A stretch of 64,000 bases of DNA from Gossypium raimondii (GCF_025698545.1 NC_068567.1:8866001-8930000); one strand, 5' to 3'; positions 23,575 to 36,550 are shown, numbered from the stretch's first letter. Numbers and translations are program-made. The notes: generated from the sequence alone by a model not told the origin.

Positions 23575-25987
23575 TGTTGACACCATTTTTTTGATAAAAC
23601 GGGGTCGACTTAGATTTTAAAAATGAAAACGAAAATGGGTGTCGCCACCAATCCTTTTTTGATAAGGTGTGATCGGGTCACCGAAGAAAATGGCTATTTT
23701 TAATAAACGATTTGGTTTATTAAAATAACGCTTTTTGGGTCTACGAAATTCAGAAAGATGGGTTCGGGAGTCGGTTACGTACGAGGAAGGATTAGCACCC
23801 TCGTAACGCCCAAAATTGGTACCTAGTTGATTGATTAGTGTCTTTGTGTCGAAAATTAAAACTCAAAAAGAATTTAAAAATATGATCCTTCTTTATATTG
23901 TGTTATTTTAAAAATGACTCGAATAAATCAAAATGAAAAATGCCTTCTTATCTCGAATTAACAAGATGTCACATCCAATAAGTTAGGACACAACACCTCG
24001 TATTTTGAGAGTAAGCTTGCATTTCACTTTTTATTTAAGCCTCATTTATTTTGATTTTAAAAGGATATTCGATTACTTAGAATCAACGAGAAAAATCGAA
24101 GCTCAGTAAGGATTTTCTCGAATTTTCTAAATATAGAGTATTGCCTTTATTTTTTGAAATTTTATGTGTTTGAAATTTAAAAGGATATTTTGCTATTTGG
24201 GTTTAACGAGAAAATCGAGACCCAGTAAGTTAGCGTACAATTTCCCGAATTTCCAAAATGCAAAATATTGCCTTATTTTTAAGATTGGTTACGAATTTGA
24301 GTGATATAGTAGTGAAATGAGAAACATTTAATTCATTTGTTTTCAATAGAAGCATTTGACACACAAAATGAATCATACGTGCTATACAACATGCATCTAA
24401 ACAACCGTGGCATAATGTGCATAAAGTCAAATAGTTGATAATTACAAGTTTAATATCAACATGCATGGATAATAGTTATGTAAGCAACAATAAAAAGATA
24501 ACAATAATACAATAACAAAGACGTAATACAAAGGAAATTTGAAAAGTATTTTGAGAATAACAAATAAATAACCTTGAAGAAAATGAAGCTAATGTAATTT
24601 TGACCAAAACTAGAAAATAAATAAATAAATAACCTTGAAGAAAAAACATTCAATGACTGATTTTTATTAAAAAAGAACGTAAAATATAAAATATTAAAAT
24701 AAAAAATGAAAAAAATAAACGATAAATAAAAAATAAAAAATAAAAAAATCGGTTAAATAGGCCGAGGATCGAATCGCATCCAGGTTCAAATTTTGGGGTC
24801 AAAATCGCAAAAATCTAAAAAAAAGGGATGCAAGGGACTGGACTTGAAACGCGCTCAAAGTTCAAAGGACCTACAGAGAAATAAGCCCCCAATCCAGAAA
24901 CGCAGCGTTTTAACTGAGGGGGTCACACCTGACCCAAGGACCGAATTGAAACAGGGGCAAAATTCGCGGCCTAATTTCAAAACAAATGAAAAATGATCAG
25001 ATTGCACCACAGCCAAAGAGCGGAAGGACTCCGCACGCAATTAGTCCCTTCACCGCAAACACGCGGATCCTGAGGATGGGTCGGGTCGGCGCTCGGGTAT
25101 GTCGATGAAACGACGTCGTTTCGACGTCAGTGATTTGCGCAAAACGGCGCCATTTACCCCATGCGATTTAAATAAAAATTTTTCTGAAATTTTCATTTTT
25201 GTCAATGCAAAAGAAAAAACTTTTTAAAAAAAATCTTCTTTTCTCTCAGGACTCTCCCCTCTCCGGGCCAAGATCCGGTCGTGGCCACCCAAGAACGCCG
25301 CCAGGGTGGCGGTGGCTAAGCGTTATGAAAGGGAAAAATCTAGCCCGTTTCAAATCTCGTTCAGAGGCCGAGGTTGCTTGGCCTGAACGCCGAGAGAAAG
25401 AAACTTTTGGCCCTGCCTTTAGAGCCGATTTCGGCGACGGAGAGGGCTCCGACAACGCGGCCAAGGGTGCCCCAGGTATTTCTTTCCTCCCCTCTCTCTT
25501 AATCTACACTATTTGTTAAAACCGAAAAGTAAAAGCAATAAAAGAGGGGAAACAGAAAACGAAATGAATACAATCAAATTTCCACCTTTTAAAATCTCGA
25601 TTCAGATTCGATTACTCGTAGCGTTAGAAAAAAAAAACTACAACGAGAAAGCTTTGGCTTTTATAGCCATATTACAATTGTTTCGTCTTTTCTTTTTTTT
25701 GTTTTTTGTTCTTTATTTCGCCGGATTCTCCTGTTGCTTTTCATTTACTCCTCTACAGGTGTCAGACAAGGCCAACGGCGGTGGCAGGGCGCGTGCACGA
25801 GGAGCGGCAGAGGCGTGGTAAACATGCGGCGCAAAGAGGGTTAGAGAACCCTAGGTTTGCTGAGAATAGTTTGTGGGCTAGGGTTGTAAATGGGTTTGGG
25901 CTTATTTTTATGTTTGGGTTTGTTATTTTTTTGTAAAATGGACTGTTATTTTTGTATCTGGGCTTGGGCAGAAATTGGGCTTCTACA
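23575..25987 (-). repeat. 5' LTR (right in the window), 2413 bp
   Basis: Same TG...CA ends and contents as the left LTR. It lacks about 11 bp near 24107 ('AAGTTAGGGCACG'-type piece) and differs in the GC-rich patch at about 25285-25330. Most single-base differences are G/A or C/T, as expected from decay of methylated cytosines. Confidence 0.93.
25658..25666 (-). promoter_or_regulatory. Probable LTR TATA box
   Basis: The minus strand reads CTATAAAAG about 320 bp into the 5' LTR; the identical copy in the 3' LTR is at 11188-11196. This is the best TATA match in the LTR and would start transcription near 25630. That would make U3 short and R-U5 about 2 kb long. Confidence 0.4.
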
Positions 25988-25992
25988 TAGAT
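25988..25992. repeat. Target-site duplication (TAGAT), right copy
   Basis: Exact repeat of 9076-9080, directly after the CA end of the right LTR. Confidence 0.9.
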
Positions 25993-26836
25993 GAATAAAA
26001 TTTACAATTAAACCACAATATTAGCAAGGGCAACAAAATCTAGTACACTAAGGTTCCATTTGGTGCACATTGGATCTCCTCTGCAAGCCGGCAGAAAACT
26101 CCGTCGTGGGTTATAATTTTTCTTTTTAAATCTTGTAATATTTAAATACTTTTTGTCTGTGTTGAAATTTGAAATTTAATTTATTTTTTTAATTTTATAT
26201 ATACAATAATTAAATATTTTCAAATAACCTAATAAAAAACGAAATATTTGTTGCAGTAAATATTTGGGCAAAACGCAGTAATTTAGCACTAGATTCTTCC
26301 TTTACAGTTTTCGATGACTTGAATAAATAAAAGGAAAGAAAGAAAGAAAATTCCTGGTATACTTGCCCCAATAAGATGACGCCACCTCATCTTGGCCACT
26401 CAAAGCTGGACAATTCTAACCCCAAAAAGTTCACTTTCAATTCGAAAAAGATGATAAAACGACGCAACATCAGCCAACACTCACAGGGTTTGCAAAATTA
26501 ATTTAGTTGTATTTTAAAATTAAAACATTATTATATAGAATTAATTTATTTTATTTTTCTTTATTATTAAATACCTAAAAGTAAGAGGGTTCAACACAGG
26601 CGTTTTACGGATTCAATCATCACCCAATTGAGTACGATTCTTTCAGTGTGTGCTTGTGAAGCTTTTCGCGAGGAGAGGTTTTTGGGATTTTCTGTCTTTT
26701 TTTTTCAAAAATAGAAATATATATATATATTTTAAATGAACTGAAACTCCCGCACAAGTTTCAAATCCTCCCAACTCAGTTCAAGCCTAGTTCAATAAAG
26801 CTACAGTAGGGAAGAAGAGGCTTTGAAGTTTCTCTA
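25993..26836 (+). promoter_or_regulatory. Promoter and 5' UTR region of the DHHC gene
   Basis: Between the retrotransposon and the first codon. It contains an AT-rich part, a GAAA-type run (about 26334-26350) and a (TA)n stretch near 26718-26730, then a more mixed leader-like sequence. No single TATA box stands out. The insertion 850 bp upstream leaves only a short proximal promoter of original sequence. Confidence 0.4.
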
Positions 26837-29800
26837 ATGGAAAAGAGAGTGTATGAAGTTTGGAAAGGAAGTAATGTAAGGATGTTCAGTGTTTTTTTTT
26901 TTCATCTTTTGTCGATTTTCTTTATTGAAATGCATGGTTTTTGGTATCTGGGTATTTGTTAGATTCGTTTGGTTTGTAGAAAAATGAGTTAGTTTTAATT
27001 TGGTTTAGTTATTAGTAGGGTTTTTAGGTTTTGGGTTTTTTTAATCAGTTGACAATTCTTTCTAGTTTATTTTCCTGCTAGTTGGATTTTTGGTGCTATG
27101 AATTAATGATAATGAGAAAATGGGGAAAGCATGGAGAAAATAGTGAACTCTTTACTTTTCTGGGGGGCTGTTTTTGACTGTTTGTTCTGCATTTATGAAG
27201 TTAGGCAAAGAGCTTGGTTAATGTTAGTGAAGCATTTGTTATTTACTCTTTATGACCAAATGGAGGAAAATCTTTGGCTTTGAAAAAAAGTCAGTTATGG
27301 ATTGTTGACTAGAGGTATGGAATATAGCCTTACAGTTTTTAGGTTGAGTTGGTGTGCTTTTATGCCGAATTACTTTGGGGAAAGTAGACTGAATCCATGC
27401 TTGATACATGGTTGGTTCTAATGTATTTTTGCATTGAAGGGTGCCATGTGTGTTTTGTATCAGTCGTGAGAACTCTAGCACTACTTTTATGTGTTATTAA
27501 GAGTTTGAACCTCATCTCCCAATGTTTTGAGAGAAATGGCATCGATGACGTAAGTATAATTATAATGTTACTAAGTTCTTGCAAATGTGGAAGACCAAAT
27601 GAGACAGGTTCTCTTCTGTTCTAATTAACTTCTCCCTAATTTGAAACCTTAATAATCAAGCTGTTGCTTTTCCAAGTTTGGTGACTGCTTGGATATACTT
27701 GTTACTTTATTAGTGCAGCGATCTCTAGATCAAAAGGAATGCTTTTGTGCAGGAACCAGTGCAAAAGTATTGTTTAATGGTAGAAGGAGGAGTAATGTGG
27801 TTCTAGTTTGTGATCGATTTTTGAGAGGAATGACTACATTTGTTGGAAGTTACGGGTCAGATTTTCAGTCCCTAGCACCCCTATCCTCCAGGAAAAACAA
27901 GATTAAAAAAAGTTGTGAAACTTTGTGTTGCTCCTTTTCCAGAAGCCCCATGACCATAATTTTTTTGGTCTTTTAAGGAACTTGTATATGGTACTTGTGG
28001 TAATGTTTCTTCCATACCCTTGTTTGGTCCAGCTTTAGCTTTGTAGAGTAGTGAAGTTGTTCAAAGATGGCCACATCATATTTACTAGTGAAGGTTTATG
28101 GACTCCTGAGTTATAGGTCAATTCCTTGTAAGCCTCTCTTGCTGTTTAACTTGCTTTGTAATTCATTGTGATACTACCATTACTGTGTTTTACTATTAGA
28201 TGATCAGAACACCCTATTTAGTTCCTTTCAGAGTCTTCCTTTGAGTGCTTGGTTTCCTTTTTTTACGTATTTTTAGTGTTATCTGATCATAATATGATAT
28301 CTATAAGTAAAAAAATGCATATGGTTAGCACGTTATTTTATAGAAGATGATGATTTCGAAATGGAAATTATGCTTTGAACTTTTGGAAAAAGTTGTGTGA
28401 ATTTGTTTGTGATCGAGGATTTCAACTATTGTCATGGGGCTTCTAGTATCCCGACAATCCTTTTCTGTTGTTCACAGAGGCAGATAAATGTTTTATAGAC
28501 TAAGAGAAAGTTAAGATAATTATAGCAATCATATGGTTAGTATAGGAACTACGAGAAGATTTTGTTATTCCTACTGCTCTGAGTACATGTCAAAGGTTAT
28601 ACCCCTGTCCTTTTTGGTTCTTTAGGAGCCCTTCTGCTACTTGTGAAGACTTGTAAAAGCAATGTATTGATCTAAATGCTCAACTGTAGGAAATTTGCTT
28701 GCTTAATTATTACTTTCATCGCACTTGATGTTATTCCCCTTCTGAAATTTTATAAAATTCATAATTATTGAATACCATTGAAAAAGTGTAAAGCATTTAT
28801 TCAACCTATCCATTGAAGCGAAAAAAAACAAACAAACTTAGATATAATGCTTAATTATCAACTATGTTACTCGGACCCTTTATTTTTCTTGAAGTACCCA
28901 TGTCCAACACTCGTGTCTGACTCATGGATATGAGGATATGACCTCTAAGAATCCTCCAAATACATAGAAAAACTTCAAACAAATATAATCATATACCCGT
29001 GTTGAGGACATACCCATATCCGGCACTCATGCCCGAGTCCAAGTAACATAGAATATCAGCTCCTCACGCCTTACCCCCAATTTGATAGTTAATTAATCAG
29101 GATCTTGAAGTAGATGTTATGTTAAAGGAGTAATTTTTTAGATACATATGTTGATTTATTGTGGATATGTAGAGGGAAGCAGTTACAAGTTTCATGTTAT
29201 TACATATTTACAGCAAGAAACTACTTTTAAGTCCTCATACTTTGTGCTGGTCATGGTTAAACTTACCAAGTATATTTCAAGATGATGCCCTTGGACATTC
29301 TATTTGTAAATAATATTAATTAGTAAACTTAGGTTGGAGGTAAATAAAAGTTAGAACTTTGAAGAATGCTTTAGGATGCATGGATGTAGGTTGACTAAGA
29401 CCAAAACTGAATAAATGTGAAACTTAGAAGAGTGCTTTAGGATGCATGGATGTACTTTGACTAGGACCAAAACTGAATAATAGGATGTAATTTTTTAAAA
29501 TATTTAGACTAACAGTGTTAAAATATGGAAATGTGGTAGGTTGATAGCTCATCCGGTGTTATTCATTTTATCCTTACTTTCTACTGTCTAGACTGATCGT
29601 GGAATGATCATTCAGCATTCATTTCCTCTTTTATTTGCATTTTGCAGAAGTTTATTCTTGGTGGGAGGCTGATATTCGGGCCAGATGCTAAGTCTCTGCT
29701 CGTTACCTTATTGCTGATCACTGTTCCTGTTATTATCTTTTGTGTATTTGTTGCAAGGCATCTTCGGCATGCATTTTCTCCATATAATGCGGGATATGCA

Positions 29801-31936
29801 ATTCTGGCTGTAGCAATTGTCTTTACTATCTATGTAAGTCTTCACCTTTTACTTCTTGCATGACTGTTCTTTGTTGAGGTTTTAGAACAACTACTGTTGA
29901 GTTGATCGCCCTGAATGCCAGCAGTTAAACCATTTTTCTAAGAACTTTATGAACTTCACTGAGTACCAAAATGATAGGATTTCTCGGAAATTATCATTCT
30001 GTTATAATTTTATTGAATGAATTCTCATGGGCATTTATTGAAGATAAATTGTCACAATTTAGAGTAAAGAAACTTTTATGTTTCAATTCAGAAAATAATC
30101 GATCTTCTAAATTTTAAAATATATTTTGGTAGAATAGATGGTGGAACCCTTTCATTTGATTTAGATCAATTGTTGACTTTGTGCTGGAAATTGAGTTCTC
30201 GTAGAAGGTTGGCCTTCTCAGATCTAGATAATATTTAGGATAGCCTCTTCTAATTTCTTGACTTAATTTCATATGATGAATGCATTTATAAAGTTGTAGA
30301 CCTTTCGGATAACTTCTAGTCTCTTATTATTGGCAACTGTTCCTTTTGGGTTGTCCAAATTGCTGTTAAGTTTAATAGTACAATTTATTTTGATAGGTGT
30401 TGATTCTTCTTTTCCTCACATCAGCCCGGGACCCAGGAATCATACCACGCAATTCACATCCACCAGAGGAGGAGTTCCGCTATGATTCTTCTGTTTCAGC
30501 TGAGGTTGGGGGTAGGCAAACACCCAGCCTCCAATTCCCTCGAACCAAGGAAGTTATGGTTAATGGGGTTCATGTACGGGTGAAGTATTGTGACACGTGC
30601 ATGCTTTATCGTCCTCCCCGTTGCTCCCACTGTTCCATTTGCAACAATTGTGTGGAGCGTTTTGATCATCATTGTCCTTGGGTGGGCCAATGTATTGGAT
30701 TGGTATGTTCTTTTATCTGATAAGTTTGTTTATTAATATTGTTCTGAATGCTTCTTGCTTGCTTCTCTCAAGCGGTGCTTTGTTAGGAGGATAACTGTTG
30801 TGTATTTGAGCAGCGAAATTACCGGTATTTCTTTATGTTCGTTTCTTCGGCAACTCTTCTCTGCATCTATGTATTCTCCATGTCAGCATTGTACATCAAG
30901 GTTCTGATGGATGATCACCAAGGAACAGTTTGGAAAGCAATGAAAGAATCTCCTCCATCTGTCATACTAATGACATATTGTTTCATCGCACTGTGGTTTG
31001 TTGGCGGGCTTACTGGGTTTCACTTGTACCTCATCTCAACAAACCAGGTCTGTCAATTTCTCTTGGTTGCTCTAGGACAATTTATGTTGTGCTTGATCTT
31101 AGTTAGTACAAATCAGAGCTTGATTTTGTTTTTGAAAGGCACATAAGAGTTTGAATCAAGTATGATAAAAATTGACCCAAGTTCTTACATAGCTTTTCCT
31201 GCCCTCCTGTCTTGTCAGAGTTTTGTAAATAAATATGGGAAAGTCCTCCAAGAAATAAAATAGTAAGTTTTAGGCCTTGAATCTAGCTTTTTTTAAAAAT
31301 TGGAAATAGAATGCATGTTGGCAAGATTTGAATTTCACGTGATAAGGAGCATAGATTCATTTTTGTTTGATTCCATCCCACAAGTGTTTTAGTTGTTGAC
31401 TAAAGTGCCTCTATGTTTTCCAGACGACATATGAAAATTTCCGATTTAGGGCTGACAATAGAATCAATGTTTACAATCTGGGTTGTCCAAGTAATTTTCT
31501 TGAAGTATTTTGCACAAAGGTAAAGCCCTCAAAGAACAATTTCCGGGCTTTTGTTCGAGAGGAGGTGCCAAGGCCTACTTTACAAAGTATTCAGGGAGCA
31601 GAAGCTGAAGATCTAGGCGGTGGTGATCCACGTCCCAAAGTAGAGGATGATCTAGAGATTGGTGAAGATCTATTGAAGATCTCCCAGCGACGTAATATCG
31701 AGGAAATTGATGAGGACATCCGCAGTAGAGGGAGCAATGGCCCTGCTCATACCGCCTTGGAGGTTGATGCTATTCTGGATTCTGATCATCGAGCTCCTAC
31801 AATTCGATCCGAAACTAGACACTCGAGTTGGGGAAGGAGAAGTGGTAGTTGGGAAATCGCAACCGATGATGTGCTTTCCAATTCCAAAGTGACGGAAAGC
31901 AGAAGCTATATGACGGGGAAAGAAGGTCGACAATGA
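26837..31936 (+). CDS. DHHC-type protein S-acyltransferase, 5 exons, 425 aa
   Basis: An integral membrane enzyme that attaches palmitate to cysteines of target proteins. Exons: 26837-26875, 29648-29833, 30397-30702, 30814-31047, 31424-31936. All four introns are GT-AG, and the frame closes at TGA 31934-31936. Four hydrophobic segments lie near residues 23-47, 53-84, 183-205 and 225-250. The Cys-rich domain between TM2 and TM3 has the full C-x2-C-x9-HC-x2-C-x4-DHHC pattern starting at C140, with D165-H166-H167-C168 as the catalytic centre. The 'RDPGIIPR' (DPG) motif follows TM2 and the TTxE motif is TTYE at 256-259. The tail (residues 300-425) is polar and disordered-looking. Length and motif order match the Arabidopsis PAT group of about 400-450 aa. 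Exon 1 codes for only 13 residues and intron 1 is 2.77 kb. All key residues are present, so it is probably functional. The exact orthologue cannot be named from the sequence alone. Confidence 0.95.
28862..29051. repeat. Foldback/MITE-like element in intron 1
   Basis: A 190 bp unit with ends CTATGTTACTCGGACCC and its inverted counterpart CCCGAGTCCAAGTAACATAG. The interior has 'ATCCTCCAAATA' and 'CCATATCCGGCACTCATG'. This terminal motif is widespread in plant genomes as a short non-coding repeat, as I recall. It lies inside the first intron of the DHHC gene. Confidence 0.6.
29355..29480. repeat. Tandem duplication in intron 1 (two 60 bp copies)
   Basis: Copies at 29355-29414 and 29421-29480 share 'GCTTTAGGATGCATGGATGTA' and 'GACCAAAACTGAATAA' with a few differences. 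No function is evident. Confidence 0.75.
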
Positions 31937-34689
31937 TGGGGTTAATTTGTATAGAGTTGCCACTGCATGAATTGGCATGCGGTTAGTGTCTTTGGATGTG
32001 TCTTTGTAATTGTTATGAGAAGATAAGTGAATAGTTGTCTTACTTTTACCCTCTCTCTTAGTATTGTTGAATGATATGCAACGTTGGGTGGAATGTCTAG
32101 TTTTGGTTTTTGCTTCTTTTTTATTTAAATTTCAGTTTGTAAAAATATTATTTTTACTGCTCCAAACATGAAAATTATTGAAAATCTCTTTCTTTTTTGT
32201 GTTAATAAATAGTATGAAGAACAGGGGAGAGTCAGGTGAATTAGGGTTGAATGTGACTGGTTGTTAGTGGTCCTAGGAGTCCCACAATACATGAAGTTTA
32301 GGAAGCAGTCTCAATCAGATGATGAAAGAGGAAAGATATGAAGCATCTGCAGTGTTTAAAGAGTTAACACCATGGAAGAGGTCAAGGATGAGAAGTGAAG
32401 AATCTAAAGGACGTAATTAGCATGTGATGTGATGATATATCATTGTCTTGCATGCAGAGTTGGGTCGGGTGCAGAGGGTTTAGAATGGCAGACTCAACTA
32501 TGTTGCTGGGTATCATGTTAGCTACTAGACAATAGATACAAAAATGTGGATTCAAAAGAGTTTTGTTAGGGGGATGATGGCATGGTGCTATGCTAGTCAT
32601 GATATATTTTTTTTTTAATATTCAACATATGGTGTTTTTTAAGGAAAACTATTGTGAGGTCTTAATAGGTCAAAGTAGACAATATCCTACAAATTGTAGC
32701 AGACTTTACATTTGATATCCAAGTCAATAAGGACAATTTGTTGGTTGCAAGAGGTCTTTTGCAAAGATACCATAAAAAACCACTAATAATTGATGGGCAT
32801 ACAATGTGGAATTTTGCTAAAGCTTTTTTTGTTCTCCTGCAATATAATAAAATGCTCTAGTCAATAAGTTATTAAATTCATATTAAAAAAAAGAAGAGAA
32901 AATCATGTTTTTTTTTTAATTTGATTGAATTCGTTTAAAACAATTCACTCAAAAATCAATTCAACTTGTTGTCCAGATCAATATACCGATCGGATCCCAA
33001 CCCAACCGTTAATTATAAAATCTTTATTTATTTAAAAATTATCAATTTAACATTGGGATTGTAGTACCAAAACAAAATCCCATCCCCATCCTCAATACCA
33101 ATTGGACCAGTTAGGTCTCATCACAAATCATAATTAATTCAAGATAATAATAATAATAATAATCAAACTCGAAAAGCTTAAAGATAAAAAATAAGTTTTA
33201 AGGACTTTAAGATTTACGAGTTAATTATTTAATTCCGATCGTAACAATTAATAAATATACTTGAAAAGAAACAAGAAGAAAAGAATGATGATGGGATAGA
33301 AAACTAAGTTATAACACAAAATGGAAAGCTACAAGCTTGAACTCCACTAGTTTAGGAAAGGACCTCAAACTCTGGTTTAGAGACCACACAATCTTTGTCA
33401 AAAATAATAAAGCAAAAAGGGTAGGCATTGCATTTCAACCAAATTTCCGGGCCATTTCTTTTCATTCTAACCTAAAATCAATTAAAATGTTTGGTTTTTG
33501 TCATTTCCATTTTATAACTAATAATCCACTCCCCATTTACGACTAATCATATATGTATCTTTCGAAGACTAGACTTTCTTTCTTCTTTTTTTTTTAATTT
33601 ATGTAAAAAGTTCACTATATATTTATCTTTTATACTCATTTAAGTATTTTACATAAAAATATTTGTTATAATAATATTTATTAGTGTATGATTAATTCGT
33701 AATACCAACTTAGATAGAAAATATATCATTACTCCTAAATGCAAAAAAATCCAACCTAGTGGTACCCAACTTCCCTAGCTTTTAACATGGGGTTGAGAAT
33801 TTGAGAAACAGAGGGAGGGGTTTAGTAGTAAGTTAAAGTTGAACCCTAAAAACAAAGAGACAAGGCCACCTAACCTCACCTAAGCATCCAATGCTCCATC
33901 ATCCCAAATCTCACTTCTTTTTATTTTTTAAGTTTTGGTTGTTAGGTGCTTATAAACAGTAACTAAATATCAATATCTTTTATACCAAAAATAATAATAT
34001 TTTTTGGTATTAAATTAATATTCATATATTAATTATTTTTCTTAAAAATATCAGACTGAGTTCGGTTTAATTTGGTCGACCGTCCGTGATAATTCAATTC
34101 AATTCTCTATTATTTTTATATTAAATTTAATTTTGGGGGTTTTGGACTTTATTTTGATAAGATAAAGTTTATTATATGACTTTTGGACATTATTTGGTAA
34201 AGTTTCATTAAAAAGAATATTTTTCCCCGATTGAGTCTTTAGCTGGATTGGCATAGAATTGTTACAAATGGAGAAGGACGTGCAAAGTATTTAATTATCT
34301 TGTACTTAAACAAAATAATAATAAATTGGGCCCACTCATAGTAAAATTTAAATTAGATTAAAATCAAAATAAAATTTAACTCAACTTTATTATCTCAAAG
34401 TTTTCAATTAGCTATCATTTAATACAACTTTAAAATATGAAAATAATTATTTTTATTTTATATAAAAATAAAATTTAAAGAAAATCATTTACCATTAACA
34501 TCACAATGTGTGTTTTTTTCAATATATATTTTCATGGTTATTGGAGTAAAACGGTAAATAATATATGCTTTTCATTAATTTGATATTCTCAATTAAAAAA
34601 GAAAAATTGAAAAATATCCATCTACCACAACCTAAAAGGTCACATTTGTACAAATTCCCAAATTGATATTAATAAAGAAAACGCATAAT
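31937..34689. other. 3' UTR of the DHHC gene, then AT-rich intergenic DNA
   Basis: An AATAAA at 32204-32209, about 270 bp after the stop codon, is a candidate polyadenylation signal. Beyond it is AT-rich DNA with short meaningless frames (for example 33337-33546). No other gene or clear repeat is recognised. Confidence 0.4.
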
Positions 34690-35080
34690 AATTTATTTGC
34701 CGTTTTAATTTTACAAATATTCATTTTAATCTTTTATTTAATTTTTTTTACATTTTTAGTCTATAAATATACGTTTTTTTGTCAAATCATTCAAAATGAA
34801 CGAAAAATTAACGTTTTTTTTTTTAACTTTCCTGATGCTGCATACACGTGGTTTGCCGCGTAAATGACACGTTTGTATTTAATTAATTTTAAAAATTTTA
34901 AAAATTAAAAAAAAACATTTTAAATATTTTTAAATTTAAAAATTAACTAAATACTAATGTGTCATTTACGCTGCAAACCACATATATGTTAAACATTAAC
35001 TCTTCTATCCATTTTAGGATAATTTGACAAAAAATAAATTAAGGGTTAAAATTAATTCTTTGAAAGGCCAAAAGATATAG
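34690..35080. repeat. Foldback (MITE-like) element with long inverted arms
   Basis: The centre is an inverted repeat: ACGTGGTTTGCCGCGTAAATGACAC-like sequence at about 34845-34870 pairs with GTGTCATTTACGCTGCAAACCAC at about 34959-34981 across an AT-rich loop. The similarity continues outward ('GTCAAATCATTCAAAATG' against the complement of 'CATTTTAGGATAATTTGAC'), giving arms of about 150 bp or more. Outer limits are approximate. No protein is coded. Confidence 0.6.
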
Positions 35081-35699
35081 TAATTATTTGATATGTGAAC
35101 ATTAGAAATAATTAATTCAAGAAAATTAAGATTTTATTACATGTCTTATTTATTTTAAAATTTTTAAATAAAATTTAAACACACATAACTAAATTTCAAC
35201 CATAGTTAAAATTTCTATAGTCAGTCGATTAACAATTATGCATACAAATAAAATATATGAAAAAAAAAAGAGAGTTTCTCGTTACCCAAAGAGGGTAGGA
35301 GATGGTAGGTAAGTGAAAAAAAAATGTTTTAAGGAACTAAAGCCATTAGATCACGTGTCAAAACGATTGTACCAAACTTATTTTAACATAATTTTAGGGG
35401 AAAAAACTGTTTTTATTATTAAAAACTAACTAATGAAAAGTCTAAATTAGTATGCTTTTGAAGCTTTCATTTCTTATAGTAAATCATTTTGTACAACTTT
35501 AGTTTACCTAAATATTGTATATGTATTCATTTTATTCGGATATTAGCATAGGTACTTTTTTAAAATTATTTTTATAATACAATTTTTTAAAGAATATCTC
35601 GGTATTTATATGTGTCGAGTTTCATTATTAGTGTTGAATGTTAGAACCTTGAAATTCTAATATAAAATTTAAAACCGTAAATCGGGATTTTTATGTTAG
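35081..35699. other. Intergenic DNA, nothing recognised
   Basis: AT-rich DNA between the foldback element and the Copia relic, without recognisable features. Confidence 0.4.
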
Positions 35700-36550
35700 A
35701 TCATTAAGAACAAAAAAAACTTGAATCCATCAATATATTGAATTCTTTAGGTATTATGTTTTGATATTTCAAATTAGCACACAAGTATTTTAGAGAAAAT
35801 GGTCCTCTCTTTTCTGACATCTGAAGATGAGATGTCAGAAAAGTTATGTATGTGTAATTTGGGGACTATAATCTCAATATATGACTTTTGCATATTAACA
35901 TTAATTTCTAATCAACTCATCATCAATTAGAAATTAGTTACTAGAGTATCTGCACATATTCGACTCATTCTCTATTTAATAACTGAAGCCCATTAAGTTT
36001 TAACCAAATTAGGTCACTTTTATTTGAGCTAATCTTTTATAATAGTAAATAATAACATGTAATTTTTTAATATATATGTGATGTCCATATTATCTAACAA
36101 TCTCATACTTGGACCACACACATTATGTGTATGTACTAATTAGTTTATAATTACATGTCATTATATAACCTTGTAAGGTCAAAACTTTATTATCATGACC
36201 AAAAGGTACTTCCAACAATCTTGTCTATTAATTATGTTAACATAGAATCTAGGCGATTTTTATTACATATATCATAACTAAATTCATCCCACGGTCACAT
36301 ATATTAACACAACCAAATGACATAGATCAAGTATGGATGAATAACATGAAAATTACATGCAATGTGATATAAAATGTTTATTTTCAACTAGTCCTCCTTA
36401 AACATTAGTGATATCAAACCTTACCAAAATCAAAATGTGAATAAACTAAATAAACATTATTTCTGCACAAAATAATCTTAAAATATCCTTAAATTGAAAT
36501 AACAAAAAATGTTTTTATAACAAAAAAACATTTAAAATTACAAACTCCCA
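35700..36550 (-). repeat. Probable decayed Ty1/Copia LTR
   Basis: Directly downstream (minus strand) of a Copia pol end and its purine-rich AAGTGGGAG tract. The sequence contains 'TATGAGATTGTTAGATAATATGGACATCACA'-like text and a perfect stem-loop, as in many Copia LTRs. Ends are not defined and no second LTR is seen in the window. Confidence 0.35.
35809..35843. repeat. Perfect 14 bp stem-loop
   Basis: Arms CTTTTCTGACATCT and AGATGTCAGAAAAG pair perfectly around a 7 nt loop. Lies within the probable Copia LTR, so it is likely an RNA structure of the element (leader or terminator region) and not a host regulatory site. Confidence 0.6.

Larger units (their letters stand above)
9081..25987 (-). 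mobile_element. Tat/Ogre-like Ty3/Gypsy LTR retrotransposon, 16.9 kb
   Basis: A near-complete element read on the minus strand: 5' LTR (23575-25987), PBS, leader, extra ORF1 with DUF7745 and coiled coil, gag-protease, intron, RT-RNaseH-second RNaseH-integrase, tandem-repeat 3' region, polypurine tract and 3' LTR (9081-11521). Both LTRs start TG and end CA. A 5 bp duplication flanks the element. The large size, extra 5' ORF, second RNase H domain, intron between protease and RT, and 3' tandem array together are hallmarks described for the Tat/Ogre lineage of plant Ty3/Gypsy elements. All three coding regions carry stops or frameshifts, so this copy cannot make its own proteins. It lies 850 bp upstream of the DHHC gene and is transcribed away from it. 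Confidence 0.93.
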
